Assembly (NCBI RefSeq): GCF_013205055.1
Contig: NZ_JABMLF010000005.1
Span: 248,001 to 312,000, forward strand
Direction: 5' to 3'
From: Rathayibacter sp. VKM Ac-2856
GTDB lineage: Bacteria > Actinomycetota > Actinomycetes > Actinomycetales > Microbacteriaceae
DNA length: 64,000 bases
Shown here: positions 1-8,459 of the stretch, piece by piece
Layout: each line of letters starts with the position of its first letter
Position numbering within the stretch: the first letter of the stretch is position 1
Notes under the pieces: model-generated
Databases searched by the model: none
Told to the model about the DNA's origin: nothing
The model's input: the letters and a program-made list of their open reading frames with translations, nothing else
Made by a program: the position numbers and the translations under genes

Positions 1-552
1 GAGCTGGCCGTCTCGCGCGTGCCGATCCGCGAGGCCCTCCCCTGGCTCGAGCTCGCGGGTCTCGTCACGGTGCGCCCGCGCAGCACGGCGCTGGTCTCGA
101 TCGTCCGACGGCGCGACGTCGAGGAGCTCTACGACATCCGCTCGGCGCTCGAGCCGCTCGTCGCGCGCAAGGCCGCGGAGGCGGTGGCCCGCGGCGCCGA
201 TGCGACCGCGCTCACCGCCGTGGTCGCCGAGGCGAGCGCCGCCCTGGCCGCCGACGATCTGGCGCGCTTCCACTCCGAGAGCGGCCGCATCCACGGCGCG
301 ATCGAGGCGATCGCGGGCAACCGGCTCCTCATCACGACGATGCGGCCGCTCGACGAGCGCAGCAACCGCCTCAACATCGCGAACATCCAGGCCGAGCCGG
401 GCGTCCGCCACGACGAGCACGTGCGACTGGCGGAGGCGATCGCCGCCGGCGACGCCCCGCTCGCCGTCTCCGTCGCCCACGCCCACGTCGAGTGGGGTCG
501 CGCCCGCACCATCGCCACCCTCGCCCACGTCCCCGGCTTCATCGAGGACTGA
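1..552 (+). CDS. GntR/FadR-family transcriptional regulator, 3' part
   Basis: The reading frame is open from base 1, so the gene begins outside the window. The first residues visible (ELAVSRVPIREAL, then LELAGLV) match the end of a GntR winged helix (usual form VSRTPVREAL..LEAEGLV). The rest, from about residue 35, is an alpha-helical FCD-type ligand domain, with RRRDVEELYDIRSALEPLVA at its start and the metal-site-like histidines in ESGRIHGAI, RHDEHVRL and AHAHVEW. FCD proteins usually bind small organic acids and repress a neighbouring catabolic operon; the target is not visible here. The stop is followed at once by the repeat arrays. Confidence 0.85.
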   Translation, partial: ELAVSRVPIREALPWLELAGLVTVRPRSTALVSIVRRRDVEELYDIRSALEPLVARKAAEAVARGADATALTAVVAEASAALAADDLARFHSESGRIHGAIEAIAGNRLLITTMRPLDERSNRLNIANIQAEPGVRHDEHVRLAEAIAAGDAPLAVSVAHAHVEWGRARTIATLAHVPGFIED

Positions 553-601
553 CCCCCTCCCTCCGCGCTCGAGCCGCCGGCGAAGCACTCCTGAGAATGC
601 C

Positions 602-800
602 GACCGAGCAGCCCGCCCGACGGGCGTCCGCCATCATGCTGACCGAGCAGCCCACGCACCAGCCCTGCCGAGTCCACGCTGATCGAGCAGCCCACGCACC
701 GACCCTGCCGAGTCCATGCTGACCGAGCAGCCCACGCACCGACCCTGCCGAGTCCACGCTGACCGAGCAGCCCACGAAGCGGGCGTATCGAGATCCACCG
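602..800. repeat. 40-bp tandem repeat derived from the dispersed palindrome
   Basis: Units begin at 641, 681, 721 and 761, with a diverged copy at 602. The period is exactly 40 bases and the core reads GAnCGAGCAGCCCACGCACC. The last unit (755-800) runs into a recognisable but decayed dispersed palindrome ending GCGTATCGAGATCCACC. The 40-mer therefore looks like an amplified dispersed element that has lost its hairpin. The period is not a multiple of three, so open frames across it are chance. Confidence 0.85.
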
Positions 801-890
801 TCACCGGAACCCCGGTCTGCAGACCCACCCGCCGACGCACGCGGGTCTCCCCACGCCCCTCGGAAGCCGCTCGACCAGCAGCACGCGCGA

Positions 891-1350
891 CGCGACCGAA
901 CCTCCGGCACGCGAAACCGAGTCCGGCACGCGAAAACATGTGGATCCAGCGAGCCCGACCCGATTCCACGAGCCCGAGCTACCCGACACCCACCTCCGGC
1001 ACGCGGAAACACCTCCGGCACGCCAAAACGAGCCGATCCCGCGAGCCGAAGCCGATTCCACGAGCCCGAGTTACCCGACACCTACCTCCGGCACGCAGAA
1101 ACACCTCCGGCACGCCAAAACGAGCCGATCCCGCGAGCCGAAGCCGAATCCACGAGCCCGAGCTACCCGACGCCCACCTCCGGCACGCAGAAAGACCTCC
1201 GGCACGCGGAAACGAGTCGATCCCCCGAGCCGAAGCCGATTCCACGAGCCCGAGCTACCCCGCGCCCACCTCCGGCACGCAGAAAGACCTCCGGCACGCG
1301 GAAACGAGCCGAGCTAGCGAGCCGGGGCCGATTCCACGAGCCCGAACCGG
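891..1350. repeat. 92-bp tandem repeat array
   Basis: The landmark CGATTCCACGAGCCCGAG recurs at 961, 1053, 1145 (one mismatch) and 1237, and a shortened copy starts at 1329, each exactly 92 bases apart. A partial unit precedes 961. Each unit contains two copies of a CTCCGGCACGC submotif. The array fills most of the 820-base gap between the convergent GntR and ferritin-like genes. The period is not a multiple of three and there is no sensible protein or ribosome binding site, so I read it as non-coding. Confidence 0.9.
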
Positions 1351-1371
1351 CGGAACCCCGGCAGGGCTCCG

Positions 1372-2091
1372 TCAGGCCGTCAGGCCGAGCGCGTCCATCC
1401 GGCGGGTGTGCGAGGCGATCAGCTCGGTGAAGACCGGCTCGATGCGCGACTCGTCCGAGTCGGGGTTGCCCGAGCCCATCAGTGCCGAGCGGGCGACCAG
1501 GAGGGTGTCGCCGACCAGCCGGCGCCCCCAGACGGCGAGCCGGGAGCCGAGCCGCTCGTCGGCGGCGATCTCGCGGCGGAGGATCGCCACCAGCCCGTCG
1601 ACGCCGGTGTCGGCGCCCAGCGTCTGGGCGATCCGCGGACCCACGTCGTTCGGCAGACCGCCGGTGAGCCGGATGAAGAAGTCGTCGAGCAGCCCGGCGG
1701 TGATGTACGCCGACAGCAGCGTCTCGTGCAGGTCGGCCCCGCGGGTCAGGTGCTCGAAGGTGTCGATCGCGGGACGGAACGGCGCCATCGCCTCGCTCGG
1801 CTCCACGTCGCGACGGCGCAGCTCGGCGACCACCGCGTGGTGCTTCGCCAGCGCGGTGCCGGCGGCGGCCGAGATCGCCTCCTTGTCCGCCAGGTCCTCC
1901 GTGCCCGCCACTCCGCGGGCCAGCGCCTCGAAGACGGCGAGCTGGAGGTAGGCCACCTGCCCGAGGTAGGGCAGCAGCTCGGGCGTGAGATCGGCCAGAT
2001 CGACGCGATCGCGCTTGCTCGTCGACTCGCCGCGCGGGGTCAGTCGGGGAGCTTCGCCGAGGGGACGTCGACGTCGGAACCAGGCTGCCAT
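1372..2091 (-). CDS. ferritin-like fold protein (tRNA hydroxylase-like)
   Basis: A 239-residue helical protein of the actinobacterial ferritin-like family that is often found next to a DEAD-box helicase, as here. Relevant segments are LPYLGQVAYLQLAVFEALA, KHHAVVAELR near residue 95 and the late AADERLGSRLAVWGRRLVGD. Acidic and His residues are spaced as expected for a four-helix bundle, but I cannot confirm a complete di-iron site by eye. The ATG at 2091 is supported by a TACACT -10 element ending six bases upstream, which predicts a leaderless mRNA. It is divergent from the helicase. The function is unproven. Confidence 0.75.
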   Translation of the reverse strand: MAAWFRRRRPLGEAPRLTPRGESTSKRDRVDLADLTPELLPYLGQVAYLQLAVFEALARGVAGTEDLADKEAISAAAGTALAKHHAVVAELRRRDVEPSEAMAPFRPAIDTFEHLTRGADLHETLLSAYITAGLLDDFFIRLTGGLPNDVGPRIAQTLGADTGVDGLVAILRREIAADERLGSRLAVWGRRLVGDTLLVARSALMGSGNPDSDESRIEPVFTELIASHTRRMDALGLTA

Positions 2092-2097
2092 CCGATC

Positions 2098-2103
2098 AGT
2101 GTA
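2098..2103 (-). promoter_or_regulatory. -10 element of a predicted leaderless transcript (ferritin-like gene)
   Basis: TACACT on the minus strand ends six bases before the ATG at 2091. It fits the TANNNT-N6-start pattern seen repeatedly in this window. Confidence 0.5.
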
Positions 2104-2162
2104 GGGCGCACGCCACCCGCGCTTCCGGGGCCGACGACCCCCGGGGCAGTAGACTCGCCGGG

Positions 2163-2186
2163 ATGTCACCGGCGCTGGATCGGTGA
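2163..2186 (+). CDS. possible seven-codon leaderless upstream ORF of the helicase gene
   Basis: A TAGACT -10 element (2150-2155) is followed after seven bases by ATG and the frame MSPALDR-stop. The helicase start lies about 60 bases further on. If transcription begins at this ATG, the helicase mRNA has a translated leader. It could equally be a chance ORF. Confidence 0.25.
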   Translation: MSPALDR

Positions 2187-2244
2187 CCCTGCGCCCGGGT
2201 CGTACAGGGGCGTGGACCGTTCGACACGACAGGCGCTTCACTCC

Positions 2245-3696
2245 GTGACTTTCTCCGACCTCACCATCGACGACGACATCGTCGCCGCACTCGCCGCCAA
2301 GGGCATCCTCGAGCCGTTCCCGATCCAGGAGCAGACCATCCCCCTGGCCCTGCAGAAGCAGGACATCATCGGCCAGGCCAAGACCGGCACCGGCAAGACC
2401 TTCGGCTTCGGCCTCCCCCTCATCCAGGCCCTCGGCAAGGACCCGGAGCCCGGCGTCAAGGCGCTGATCGTGGTGCCGACCCGCGAGCTGGCCGTCCAGG
2501 TCACCGAGGACATCGAGCTCGCCGCCTCGAACCGCCCGACGAAGATCGTCTCCATCTACGGCGGCAAGGCCTACGAGGGCCAGATCGAGCAGCTGAAGGC
2601 CGGCGCGCAGATCGTCGTCGGCACCCCCGGCCGCCTGCTCGACCTCGCCGGTCAGCGCCTGCTCTCGCTCGCGAGCGTGCAGACGATGGTCCTCGACGAG
2701 GCCGACAAGATGCTCGACCTCGGCTTCCTCTCCGACATCGAGAAGCTCTTCGCGCAGACCCCGGCCACCCGCCACACGATGCTCTTCTCGGCGACGATGC
2801 CGGGCGCGATCGTCGCGCTCGCCCGCCGCTTCATGAACAAGCCGATTCACATCCGCGCGACCGACCCCGACGAGGGCATCACGCAGGCGAACATCAAGCA
2901 CATCGTCTACCGGGCCCACTCGCTCGACAAGGACGAGGTCATCGCGCGCATCCTGCAGGCGGAGGGACGCGGCAAGACCGTGATCTTCACCCGCACCAAG
3001 CGCGCCGCGGCCCGCATCGTCGAGGAGCTCAACGACCGCGGCTTCAACGCCGCCGCCGTGCACGGCGACCTCAACCAGGAGCAGCGCGAGCGCGCGATGG
3101 CCGCCTTCAAGGCCGGCAAGAAGGACATCCTGATCGCGACCGACGTCGCGGCCCGCGGCATCGACGTCAACGACGTCACCCACGTGATCAACCACACCAT
3201 CCCGGACGACGACCAGACCTACCTGCACCGCGTCGGCCGCACCGGCCGCGCCGGCAAGACCGGCATCGCCGTCACCTTCGTCGACTGGGAGGACCTGCAC
3301 AAGTGGGCCCTCATCAACCGAGCGCTCGAGTTCGGGCAGCCGGACCCGGTGGAGACCTACTCCTCGTCGCCGCACCTCTACGAGGACCTCGCCATTCCCG
3401 CCGGCACCAAGGGCCGCCTGAAGCCGACCCCGATGCCCGCCGAGGCCAAGGCCGACGCGCGCCCCGAGCGCTCGACCCGCCAGCGCGAGCCGCGGGAGCC
3501 GCGCGAGGGCCGCGAGCCGCGTCGCCGGAACCGCGGCGGAGACTCCACCGAGACCGCTCCCGCGGCCGAGGGCGGAGCGGAGCCGACCGGCCAGGCCCCC
3601 TCGAGCGAGAGCAAGGAGCACCACGACGGCAACAGCGAGCCGCGCCGCCGCACCCGCCAGCGCCGCCGCAGCCCCCGCCCGGACGGCCAGGCCTAG
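2245..3696 (+). CDS. DEAD/DEAH-box RNA helicase
   Basis: A 483-residue ATP-dependent RNA helicase of the RhlE/CsdA type, expected to unwind structured RNA in ribosome assembly or mRNA turnover. Visible motifs, numbered from the GTG start: Q motif FPIQEQ (25-30), Walker A AKTGTGKT (45-52), PTRELA (78-83), DEAD (151-154), SAT (182-184), then IATDVAARGIDV and HRVGRTGRAG in the second RecA domain. The last 95 residues form a low-complexity Arg/Glu/Gly tail typical of RNA contact. The start is uncertain: GTG 2245 begins VTFSDL, as in relatives, but GTG 2212 is also in frame. The 5' leader is about 80 bases if the TAGACT element at 2150 is the promoter. Confidence 0.95.
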   Translation: MTFSDLTIDDDIVAALAAKGILEPFPIQEQTIPLALQKQDIIGQAKTGTGKTFGFGLPLIQALGKDPEPGVKALIVVPTRELAVQVTEDIELAASNRPTKIVSIYGGKAYEGQIEQLKAGAQIVVGTPGRLLDLAGQRLLSLASVQTMVLDEADKMLDLGFLSDIEKLFAQTPATRHTMLFSATMPGAIVALARRFMNKPIHIRATDPDEGITQANIKHIVYRAHSLDKDEVIARILQAEGRGKTVIFTRTKRAAARIVEELNDRGFNAAAVHGDLNQEQRERAMAAFKAGKKDILIATDVAARGIDVNDVTHVINHTIPDDDQTYLHRVGRTGRAGKTGIAVTFVDWEDLHKWALINRALEFGQPDPVETYSSSPHLYEDLAIPAGTKGRLKPTPMPAEAKADARPERSTRQREPREPREGREPRRRNRGGDSTETAPAAEGGAEPTGQAPSSESKEHHDGNSEPRRRTRQRRRSPRPDGQA

Positions 3697-3701
3697 CCCG
3701 C

Positions 3702-3732
3702 GCCGGGGCCGGGGCCCCTACCCGGCCCCGGC
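3702..3732. terminator. GC-rich hairpin after the helicase gene
   Basis: A perfect 12-bp stem (3702-3713 with 3721-3732) starts six bases after the helicase stop and has no U-tract, as is common for actinobacterial terminators. Confidence 0.6.
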
Positions 3733-3745
3733 CCCGGCCCCGCCC

Positions 3746-3935
3746 GATCTCGATACGCCCGCTCCGCGGGCTACTCGATCAGCATGATCGCGCGCGCACC
3801 GTGTGAGCCGTCGACATCTGATCACGGCTGACCGTGCCAGTCGCGCACGCCGGCCACCGCCCGTCACGCTGGTCGCGGAGCCCAGCAGCCCAAACATGCT
3901 GGTCGAGTAGCCCCGCAGGGGCGTATCGAGACCCC
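3746..3935. repeat. REP-like palindrome locus (inverted pair)
   Basis: This 358-base gap between two convergent genes holds one unit in reverse orientation (3746-3786, stem GCCCGC, loop GGA) and one forward (3895-3935, stem GCCCC, loop GCA). A decayed copy lies at about 3867-3890. Both keep TCGA-GTA at the 5' foot and GTA-TCGA at the 3' foot. Confidence 0.9.
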
Positions 3936-3957
3936 GCGCCCAAGCAGCGCCTACTCC

Positions 3958-3995
3958 GCGTCCACTCGCGCGCACCGGAGCACGCGAGTGGACGC
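3958..3995. terminator. 13-bp hairpin between convergent genes
   Basis: GCGTCCACTCGCG (3958-3970) pairs perfectly with 3983-3995 across a 12-base loop. It lies 60 bases after the PHP gene stop on the opposite strand and could terminate either transcript. It is unrelated in sequence to the dispersed palindromes. Confidence 0.5.
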
Positions 3996-4054
3996 GCACC
4001 GGGCGCTGCAGCAGCAGCAGCCCCCGTCACGGGTCCGCTCGACCGAGCCCCGCG

Positions 4055-4897
4055 TCAGCGCGGGCGCGCGGAGGCGCGGATCGCGTCGACCGTCGCGCGG
4101 GCCGTCGTGTTCTCGCCGAGGCGGTTGGGCTTGCCGGTGCCGTGGTAATCGCTCGACCCCGTCGTGACGAGGGAGTAGCGCGCCGCGAGCTCGCGCAGCC
4201 GGCGCTTGCCCGCGGCGGTGTTCTCGCGGTGCTCGACCTCGAGCCCGAAGAGCCCCGCGTCGACCAGGTCCGGCAGCATCGACTCGATCGCGATGCCGCG
4301 CGTGCTGGTGGCCGGATGCGCGATCACCGGCACGCCGCCCGCGGCGCGCACGAGCCGCACGGCCTCGACCGGGTCCGGCGCGTAGTGCGGCTGGAAGTAG
4401 CCGCCGCGCCAGTCGAGGATACCCGCGAAGGCCGCCGAGCGGTCGGTGGCGAGGCCCCGCGCGACCAGGGCGTCGGCGATGTGCGGCCGCCCGATCGTGG
4501 TGCCGGGGCTCGTCTGCGCGAGCACGTCGTCCCAGGTGAGGTCGTAGTCGGCCGCGATCGCCGCGACGATCGCCTGCGCGCGGTGCGAGCGCTCCGAGCG
4601 GATGCGCTCCGTCTCGGCGACGAGACCCGGATCCGCGGGGTCGGGCAGATACGCGAGCACGTGCACGCTCGCCCAGCCGACCCGCGAGGACAGCTCCATG
4701 CCGGGCAGCAGGTCGATGCCCGCCTCGTCGGCCGCGGCGATCGCCGCCTCCCACCCGCGGGTGGTGTCGTGATCGGTCAGCGCGACGCCGTCGAGACCGG
4801 CCTCGGCCGCCGCGGCGACGAGCACCTCGGGCGGCTCGGTTCCGTCGGAGACGAGCGAGTGGGTGTGGAGGTCGTACCCGCCTCCGGGGACATGCAT
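4055..4897 (-). CDS. PHP-domain phosphoesterase
   Basis: A 280-residue stand-alone PHP protein, probably a nucleoside 3',5'-bisphosphate or oligoribonucleotide phosphatase (YciV/RnaAM-like). The metal-binding motifs are all present: DLHTHS near residue 9, LTDHDT near 41, PGMELSS near 65, VIAHPA near 193 and SSDYHG near 252. The ATG at 4897 is favoured because a TACGAT element ends exactly six bases upstream and no Shine-Dalgarno sequence is visible. It is divergent from the EEP-family membrane gene, with only 62 bases between the starts. The exact substrate cannot be assigned from the sequence. Confidence 0.85.
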   Translation of the reverse strand: MHVPGGGYDLHTHSLVSDGTEPPEVLVAAAAEAGLDGVALTDHDTTRGWEAAIAAADEAGIDLLPGMELSSRVGWASVHVLAYLPDPADPGLVAETERIRSERSHRAQAIVAAIAADYDLTWDDVLAQTSPGTTIGRPHIADALVARGLATDRSAAFAGILDWRGGYFQPHYAPDPVEAVRLVRAAGGVPVIAHPATSTRGIAIESMLPDLVDAGLFGLEVEHRENTAAGKRRLRELAARYSLVTTGSSDYHGTGKPNRLGENTTARATVDAIRASARPR

Positions 4898-4903
4898 CCC
4901 GCC

Positions 4904-4909
4904 ATCGTA
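4904..4909 (-). promoter_or_regulatory. -10 element of a predicted leaderless transcript (PHP gene)
   Basis: TACGAT on the minus strand ends six bases before the ATG at 4897. Confidence 0.5.
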
Positions 4910-4959
4910 GACGCGAGTCCTGCGGACTCCCCCGGATCGATGCCCTAGCCTGAGCCGGG

Positions 4960-5982
4960 ATGGGGACACGACTGGTGAAGTTCGCGGTGGCGCTCGCGGT
5001 GGCGATCGTCCTGCTGGTGGTCGCGGCACCCGGCTTCTTCGGCCTCGCCGGGCAGACGCCGTTCGCGCAGCTCGTCTCCTTCCGCACGGCCACCGCGGTG
5101 GCCGCCGTCGCCGGAGCCGTGGTCCTCGTCGTTGTGGCCGTCCTGGTCGAGCCCGTGCGCCGCCTCGCCCTCGTCCTCGCCGCTCTCGGCGTCGCCCTCG
5201 CGCTCGTGCTCGGCGGCCTCCAGGTCCTCCGCGGCGACGACTCCGCCCCACCGCGCGCGCACCGCCTCGGCGACCTGCGCGTCCTGAGCTGGAACCTCCT
5301 GCACGACGGCGTGCCCGCCGAGACGGTGGCCGAGCTCGCGAACGCCAACGCCGCTGACGCCGTGGCCCTGCTCGAGGTCTCCGAGGAGCGCGCCCAGCAG
5401 ATCAACGACGCGCTCGCCGCCGCCGGCCGCCCGATGATCCTGCACCTGGTCGCGGGCGCGAACCCGACCGACGGCACCGCCCTCCTGCTCTCGCCCTCGC
5501 TCGGCGGCTACTCCGTCGACGCCTCGAGCACGCCGACCGCGACCAGCGCCTCCCTCGTCGCACGCCCCGACACTCCGGAGCGCCCGGTGATCGCGGCCGT
5601 GCACACCACCGCTCCCCTGCCCGCCCAGGCGACGGAGTGGCGGAGCGACCTCGCCCGGCTCGCCGACCTCTGCACCGCCGAGGAGGACCTGATCGTCCTG
5701 GGCGACCTCAACTCGACGCTCGACCACTGGGCCTCCCTGCCGGGCGACTCCGATCTCGGCGGCTGCGCCGACGCCGGAGCGCTCGCGAACGCCGCCGCCG
5801 TCGGCACCTGGCCGACGAGCCTCCCGACGGCCCTCGCCGCTCCGATCGACCACGTGCTCTTCTCCGGCCGCTGGGACGTCTCCGGCTTCGACGTCCTGAA
5901 CGACCAGGACGACGCCGGCAGCGACCACCGCCCGGTGCTCGCCCAGCTCTCGGTGCGCGGGATGGTCAAGGAGGCGTCCTGA
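4960..5982 (+). CDS. membrane-anchored endonuclease/exonuclease/phosphatase family protein
   Basis: 340 residues. Three hydrophobic segments (about 7-30, 45-65 and 68-88) anchor an EEP catalytic domain outside the membrane. Family motifs are LSWNLLHDG near residue 109, ALLEVSE near 133, GDLNSTLDH near 248, IDHVLF near 294 and the terminal GSDHRPV near 322. These are the Asp/His/Asn/Glu residues of DNase I-like phosphodiesterases. The substrate could be nucleic acid, a lipid or a phosphorylated small molecule. TAGCCT lies eight bases before the ATG, so the transcript may be leaderless. Confidence 0.85.
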   Translation: MGTRLVKFAVALAVAIVLLVVAAPGFFGLAGQTPFAQLVSFRTATAVAAVAGAVVLVVVAVLVEPVRRLALVLAALGVALALVLGGLQVLRGDDSAPPRAHRLGDLRVLSWNLLHDGVPAETVAELANANAADAVALLEVSEERAQQINDALAAAGRPMILHLVAGANPTDGTALLLSPSLGGYSVDASSTPTATSASLVARPDTPERPVIAAVHTTAPLPAQATEWRSDLARLADLCTAEEDLIVLGDLNSTLDHWASLPGDSDLGGCADAGALANAAAVGTWPTSLPTALAAPIDHVLFSGRWDVSGFDVLNDQDDAGSDHRPVLAQLSVRGMVKEAS

Positions 5983-6038
5983 CCGCTGCGTCCCGCTCCC
6001 CCGGCCGCCGTCCACGGCGGGAGGGGGACAATGGAGGC

Positions 6039-7553
6039 ATGACGAACACGGACGAGCAGACCACCACCGCCGCACCGGAGACCGTCGCCGCCGCACCCGC
6101 GCCGCGCGCGACCACGAACCGCTCCACGACCCCCGGCTCCGATCAGTTCCGCGACTTCATCGCCTCGGGCTGGGCCCCGCGCGAGGACGCGCTCCCCGCG
6201 CCGCGCGAGCAGGCCGCCTTCGCCGCCCGCCGCCGCGAGCGCCTCTCGGCCCTGCACACCGGCGTCCGGCTGATCGTGCCCGCCGGCCGGCTGAAGCAGC
6301 GCGCCAACGACACCGACTACCCGTTCCGCGCGCACTCCGCCTTCACCTGGCTCACCGGCTGGGGCTCGGACTCGGAGCCCGGCGCCGTCCTCGTGCTCGA
6401 GCCCGCGGGCGAGGGCCACACCGCGACGCTCTACTTCCGCGAGCGCGCCGGCCGCGACTCGGACGAGTTCTACGCGAACTCCGAGATCGGCGAGTTCTGG
6501 ATCGGCCCGCGCCCCTCCCTCGCCCAGGTCGCGAGCGACCTCGGACTCGAGACCCGCGGCATCGCGGAGCTCGACGCCGTCCTCGACGCGGCAGACGCGC
6601 CGGTCGCCGTGCTCCGCGAGGCCGACCCGCTGGTCACCGCGCGCCTGGACGCCCGCGCGGACGGGACGGCGGACGACGACGCGCTCGACCGCGCCGCCGT
6701 CCTCGAGCGCGACCTCTCCGAGCTGCGCCTGGTCAAGGACGAGTACGAGATCGCCGAGCTGCGCGCCGCGGTCGACGCGACCGCCCGCGGCTTCGAGGAC
6801 GTCCTGGCCGACCTGCCCCGCATCGTCCGGCACGAGCGCGGCGAGCGCCTGATCGAGGGCGTCTTCAACGGCCGCGCCCGCGCCGACGGCAACGCGGTCG
6901 GCTACGACACCATCGCCGCCGCCGGAGCGCACGCCTGCATCCTGCACTGGACCCGCAACGACGGGCCGGTCCGCCCCGGCGACCTGGTCCTCCTGGACGC
7001 CGGCGTGGAGCAGGAGAGCTACTACACCGCCGACATCACGCGCACCTTCCCCGTCGACGGCCGCTACACCGACGCGCAGCGCCGGGTGCACGAGACGGTG
7101 CGCGAGGCGGCCGACGCCGCGTTCGCGATCGTCCGTCCCGGCATCCGCTTCCGCGAGGTGCACGCCGCCGCGATGGCTGTGATCGCCCGTCGCACCGCGG
7201 AGTGGGGCCTGCTGCCGGTCAGCGCCGAGGAGGCGCTCGAGGCCGACAACCAGCAGCACCGCCGCTACATGGTGCACGGCACCAGCCACCACCTCGGGCT
7301 CGACGTGCACGACTGCGCGAAGGCCCGCCGCGAGATGTACCTGGACGGGATCGTCGAGGCCGGCATGGTCTTCACGATCGAGCCCGGCCTCTACTTCCAG
7401 CCCGACGACCTCACCGTCCCCGAGGAGCTGCGCGGCATCGGCGTGCGGATCGAGGACGACGTCCTGGTGACGGCGGACGGCGCCGAGAACCTCTCCGCCG
7501 GCATCCCCCGCTCGGCCGACGACATCGAGGCCTGGATGGCGCGGCTGGCCTGA
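6039..7553 (+). CDS. pepP: Xaa-Pro aminopeptidase (M24B)
   Basis: A 504-residue cytoplasmic metallopeptidase that removes an N-terminal residue preceding proline. The N-terminal half is the AMP_N domain. The C-terminal pita-bread domain shows all five metal ligands: the two Asp of LLDAGVEQESYYTADITRTF, His in GTSHHLGLDVHD, Glu in EPGLYF and Glu in RIEDDVLV. A Pro/Ala/Thr-rich extension of about 35 residues precedes the first domain. The ATG at 6039 directly follows GGAGGC, and a GACAAT element sits six bases upstream, so either SD-led or leaderless initiation is possible. Confidence 0.92.
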   Translation: MTNTDEQTTTAAPETVAAAPAPRATTNRSTTPGSDQFRDFIASGWAPREDALPAPREQAAFAARRRERLSALHTGVRLIVPAGRLKQRANDTDYPFRAHSAFTWLTGWGSDSEPGAVLVLEPAGEGHTATLYFRERAGRDSDEFYANSEIGEFWIGPRPSLAQVASDLGLETRGIAELDAVLDAADAPVAVLREADPLVTARLDARADGTADDDALDRAAVLERDLSELRLVKDEYEIAELRAAVDATARGFEDVLADLPRIVRHERGERLIEGVFNGRARADGNAVGYDTIAAAGAHACILHWTRNDGPVRPGDLVLLDAGVEQESYYTADITRTFPVDGRYTDAQRRVHETVREAADAAFAIVRPGIRFREVHAAAMAVIARRTAEWGLLPVSAEEALEADNQQHRRYMVHGTSHHLGLDVHDCAKARREMYLDGIVEAGMVFTIEPGLYFQPDDLTVPEELRGIGVRIEDDVLVTADGAENLSAGIPRSADDIEAWMARLA

Positions 7554-7561
7554 TCACCGGG

Positions 7562-7584
7562 GCCCGCCGTCGCGCGCGGCGGCG
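7562..7584. terminator. GC hairpin between convergent genes
   Basis: An 8-bp stem (7562-7569 with 7577-7584) and seven-base loop lie directly after the peptidase stop and before the end of the convergent C26 gene. Confidence 0.5.
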
Positions 7585-7626
7585 GGCTCGGACGGCGGAC
7601 GCGGCCGGCGCGCGCGGACGGTCGGC

Positions 7627-8379
7627 TCAGGCGGCGACGGCCCCGAGGACGCCCTGCTGTGCCGCGGCCGCAGCGAGTCCCTCGAGCAGGACGGCGAGCT
7701 GACCGGCCGGCGCGGCGGGATCCTCCGGGTGCCACTGCACGCCGATGATCGGCGCCTCGCGGTGCTCCAGCGCCTCGACCACGCCGTCGTCCGCGCGCGC
7801 GACGATCCGCAGACCCGGGGCGAGGACGTCGACCGCCTGGTGGTGCGCGCTCTGCACGGCGAGCGCCTCCGCGCCGAACAGGCCGCCGAGGGTGGAGCCC
7901 GCCGCGAGCGCGACGTCGTGGCGGTGCATGCGCTCGTGGACGGGCGCGTCGATGTTGAGGTGCGCGGCGTCCGGGCCGAGGTCCGGGACGAGCGTGCCGC
8001 CGAGGGCGACGTTGACGATCTGCAGGCCGCGGCAGATGCCGAGCAGCGGCGTGCGGCGGGCGAGCGCACGGCGCACCAGCGCGATCTGCGCGGCGTCGGC
8101 CCGCTCCGCGTGCGGGCCCTCGCCGGCGTAGCCGCGTGCGACGCCGTAGCGCTCGGGGGCGATGTCCTCGCCACCGGCCAGCACGATCGCGTCGGCGCCG
8201 AGCGTGCGCTCGAGCAGCTGCGCGGTGCCGAGGTCCTCGGCGGCGAAGCGCTCCGCCTCCCAGCCGAGCTCGCGGGCGAGGCCCAGGATGCGGCCGTTGA
8301 GCATCTGCACGTAGGAGTGGTACTCGTCGCGTCCGGGGCGCGTCGAGGCGACTTCGACGATGGCGAGCGTTCCTGGCAT
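7627..8379 (-). CDS. class I glutamine amidotransferase, peptidase C26 family
   Basis: 250 residues, related to gamma-glutamyl-GABA hydrolase PuuD. The nucleophile Cys is in LLGICRGLQ near residue 115, and the His-Glu pair is in VQWHPE near 226. LAGGEDIAPERYG matches the substrate loop of the family. The likely reaction is hydrolysis of a gamma-glutamyl amide, but no polyamine genes lie nearby, so the substrate is open. The start at 8379 (MPGTLAIVEV) follows GGAGGC on the minus strand. Confidence 0.8.
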   Translation of the reverse strand: MPGTLAIVEVASTRPGRDEYHSYVQMLNGRILGLARELGWEAERFAAEDLGTAQLLERTLGADAIVLAGGEDIAPERYGVARGYAGEGPHAERADAAQIALVRRALARRTPLLGICRGLQIVNVALGGTLVPDLGPDAAHLNIDAPVHERMHRHDVALAAGSTLGGLFGAEALAVQSAHHQAVDVLAPGLRIVARADDGVVEALEHREAPIIGVQWHPEDPAAPAGQLAVLLEGLAAAAAQQGVLGAVAA

Positions 8380-8447
8380 GCCTCCATCCTGGGCGGGCCG
8401 CCGCGGAGGGTCGAGCCGCGATGACACGGGCGGTAACACAGGGCCCG

Positions 8448-8453
8448 TACGAT
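8448..8453 (+). promoter_or_regulatory. -10 element of a predicted leaderless transcript (gene at 8460)
   Basis: TACGAT ends six bases before the GTG at 8460 and decides between that start and the in-frame ATG at 8421. Confidence 0.5.
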
Positions 8454-8459
8454 CACGGA

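Noticed and set aside
602-1350. The tandem arrays as a CRISPR
   Set aside because: Units are contiguous with no unique spacers, and there are no cas genes.
716-1951. A 411-codon open frame across the 92-bp array as a repeat protein
   Set aside because: The 92-base period is not a multiple of three, so units are read in different frames; there is no ribosome binding site and the frame runs antisense into the ferritin-like gene.
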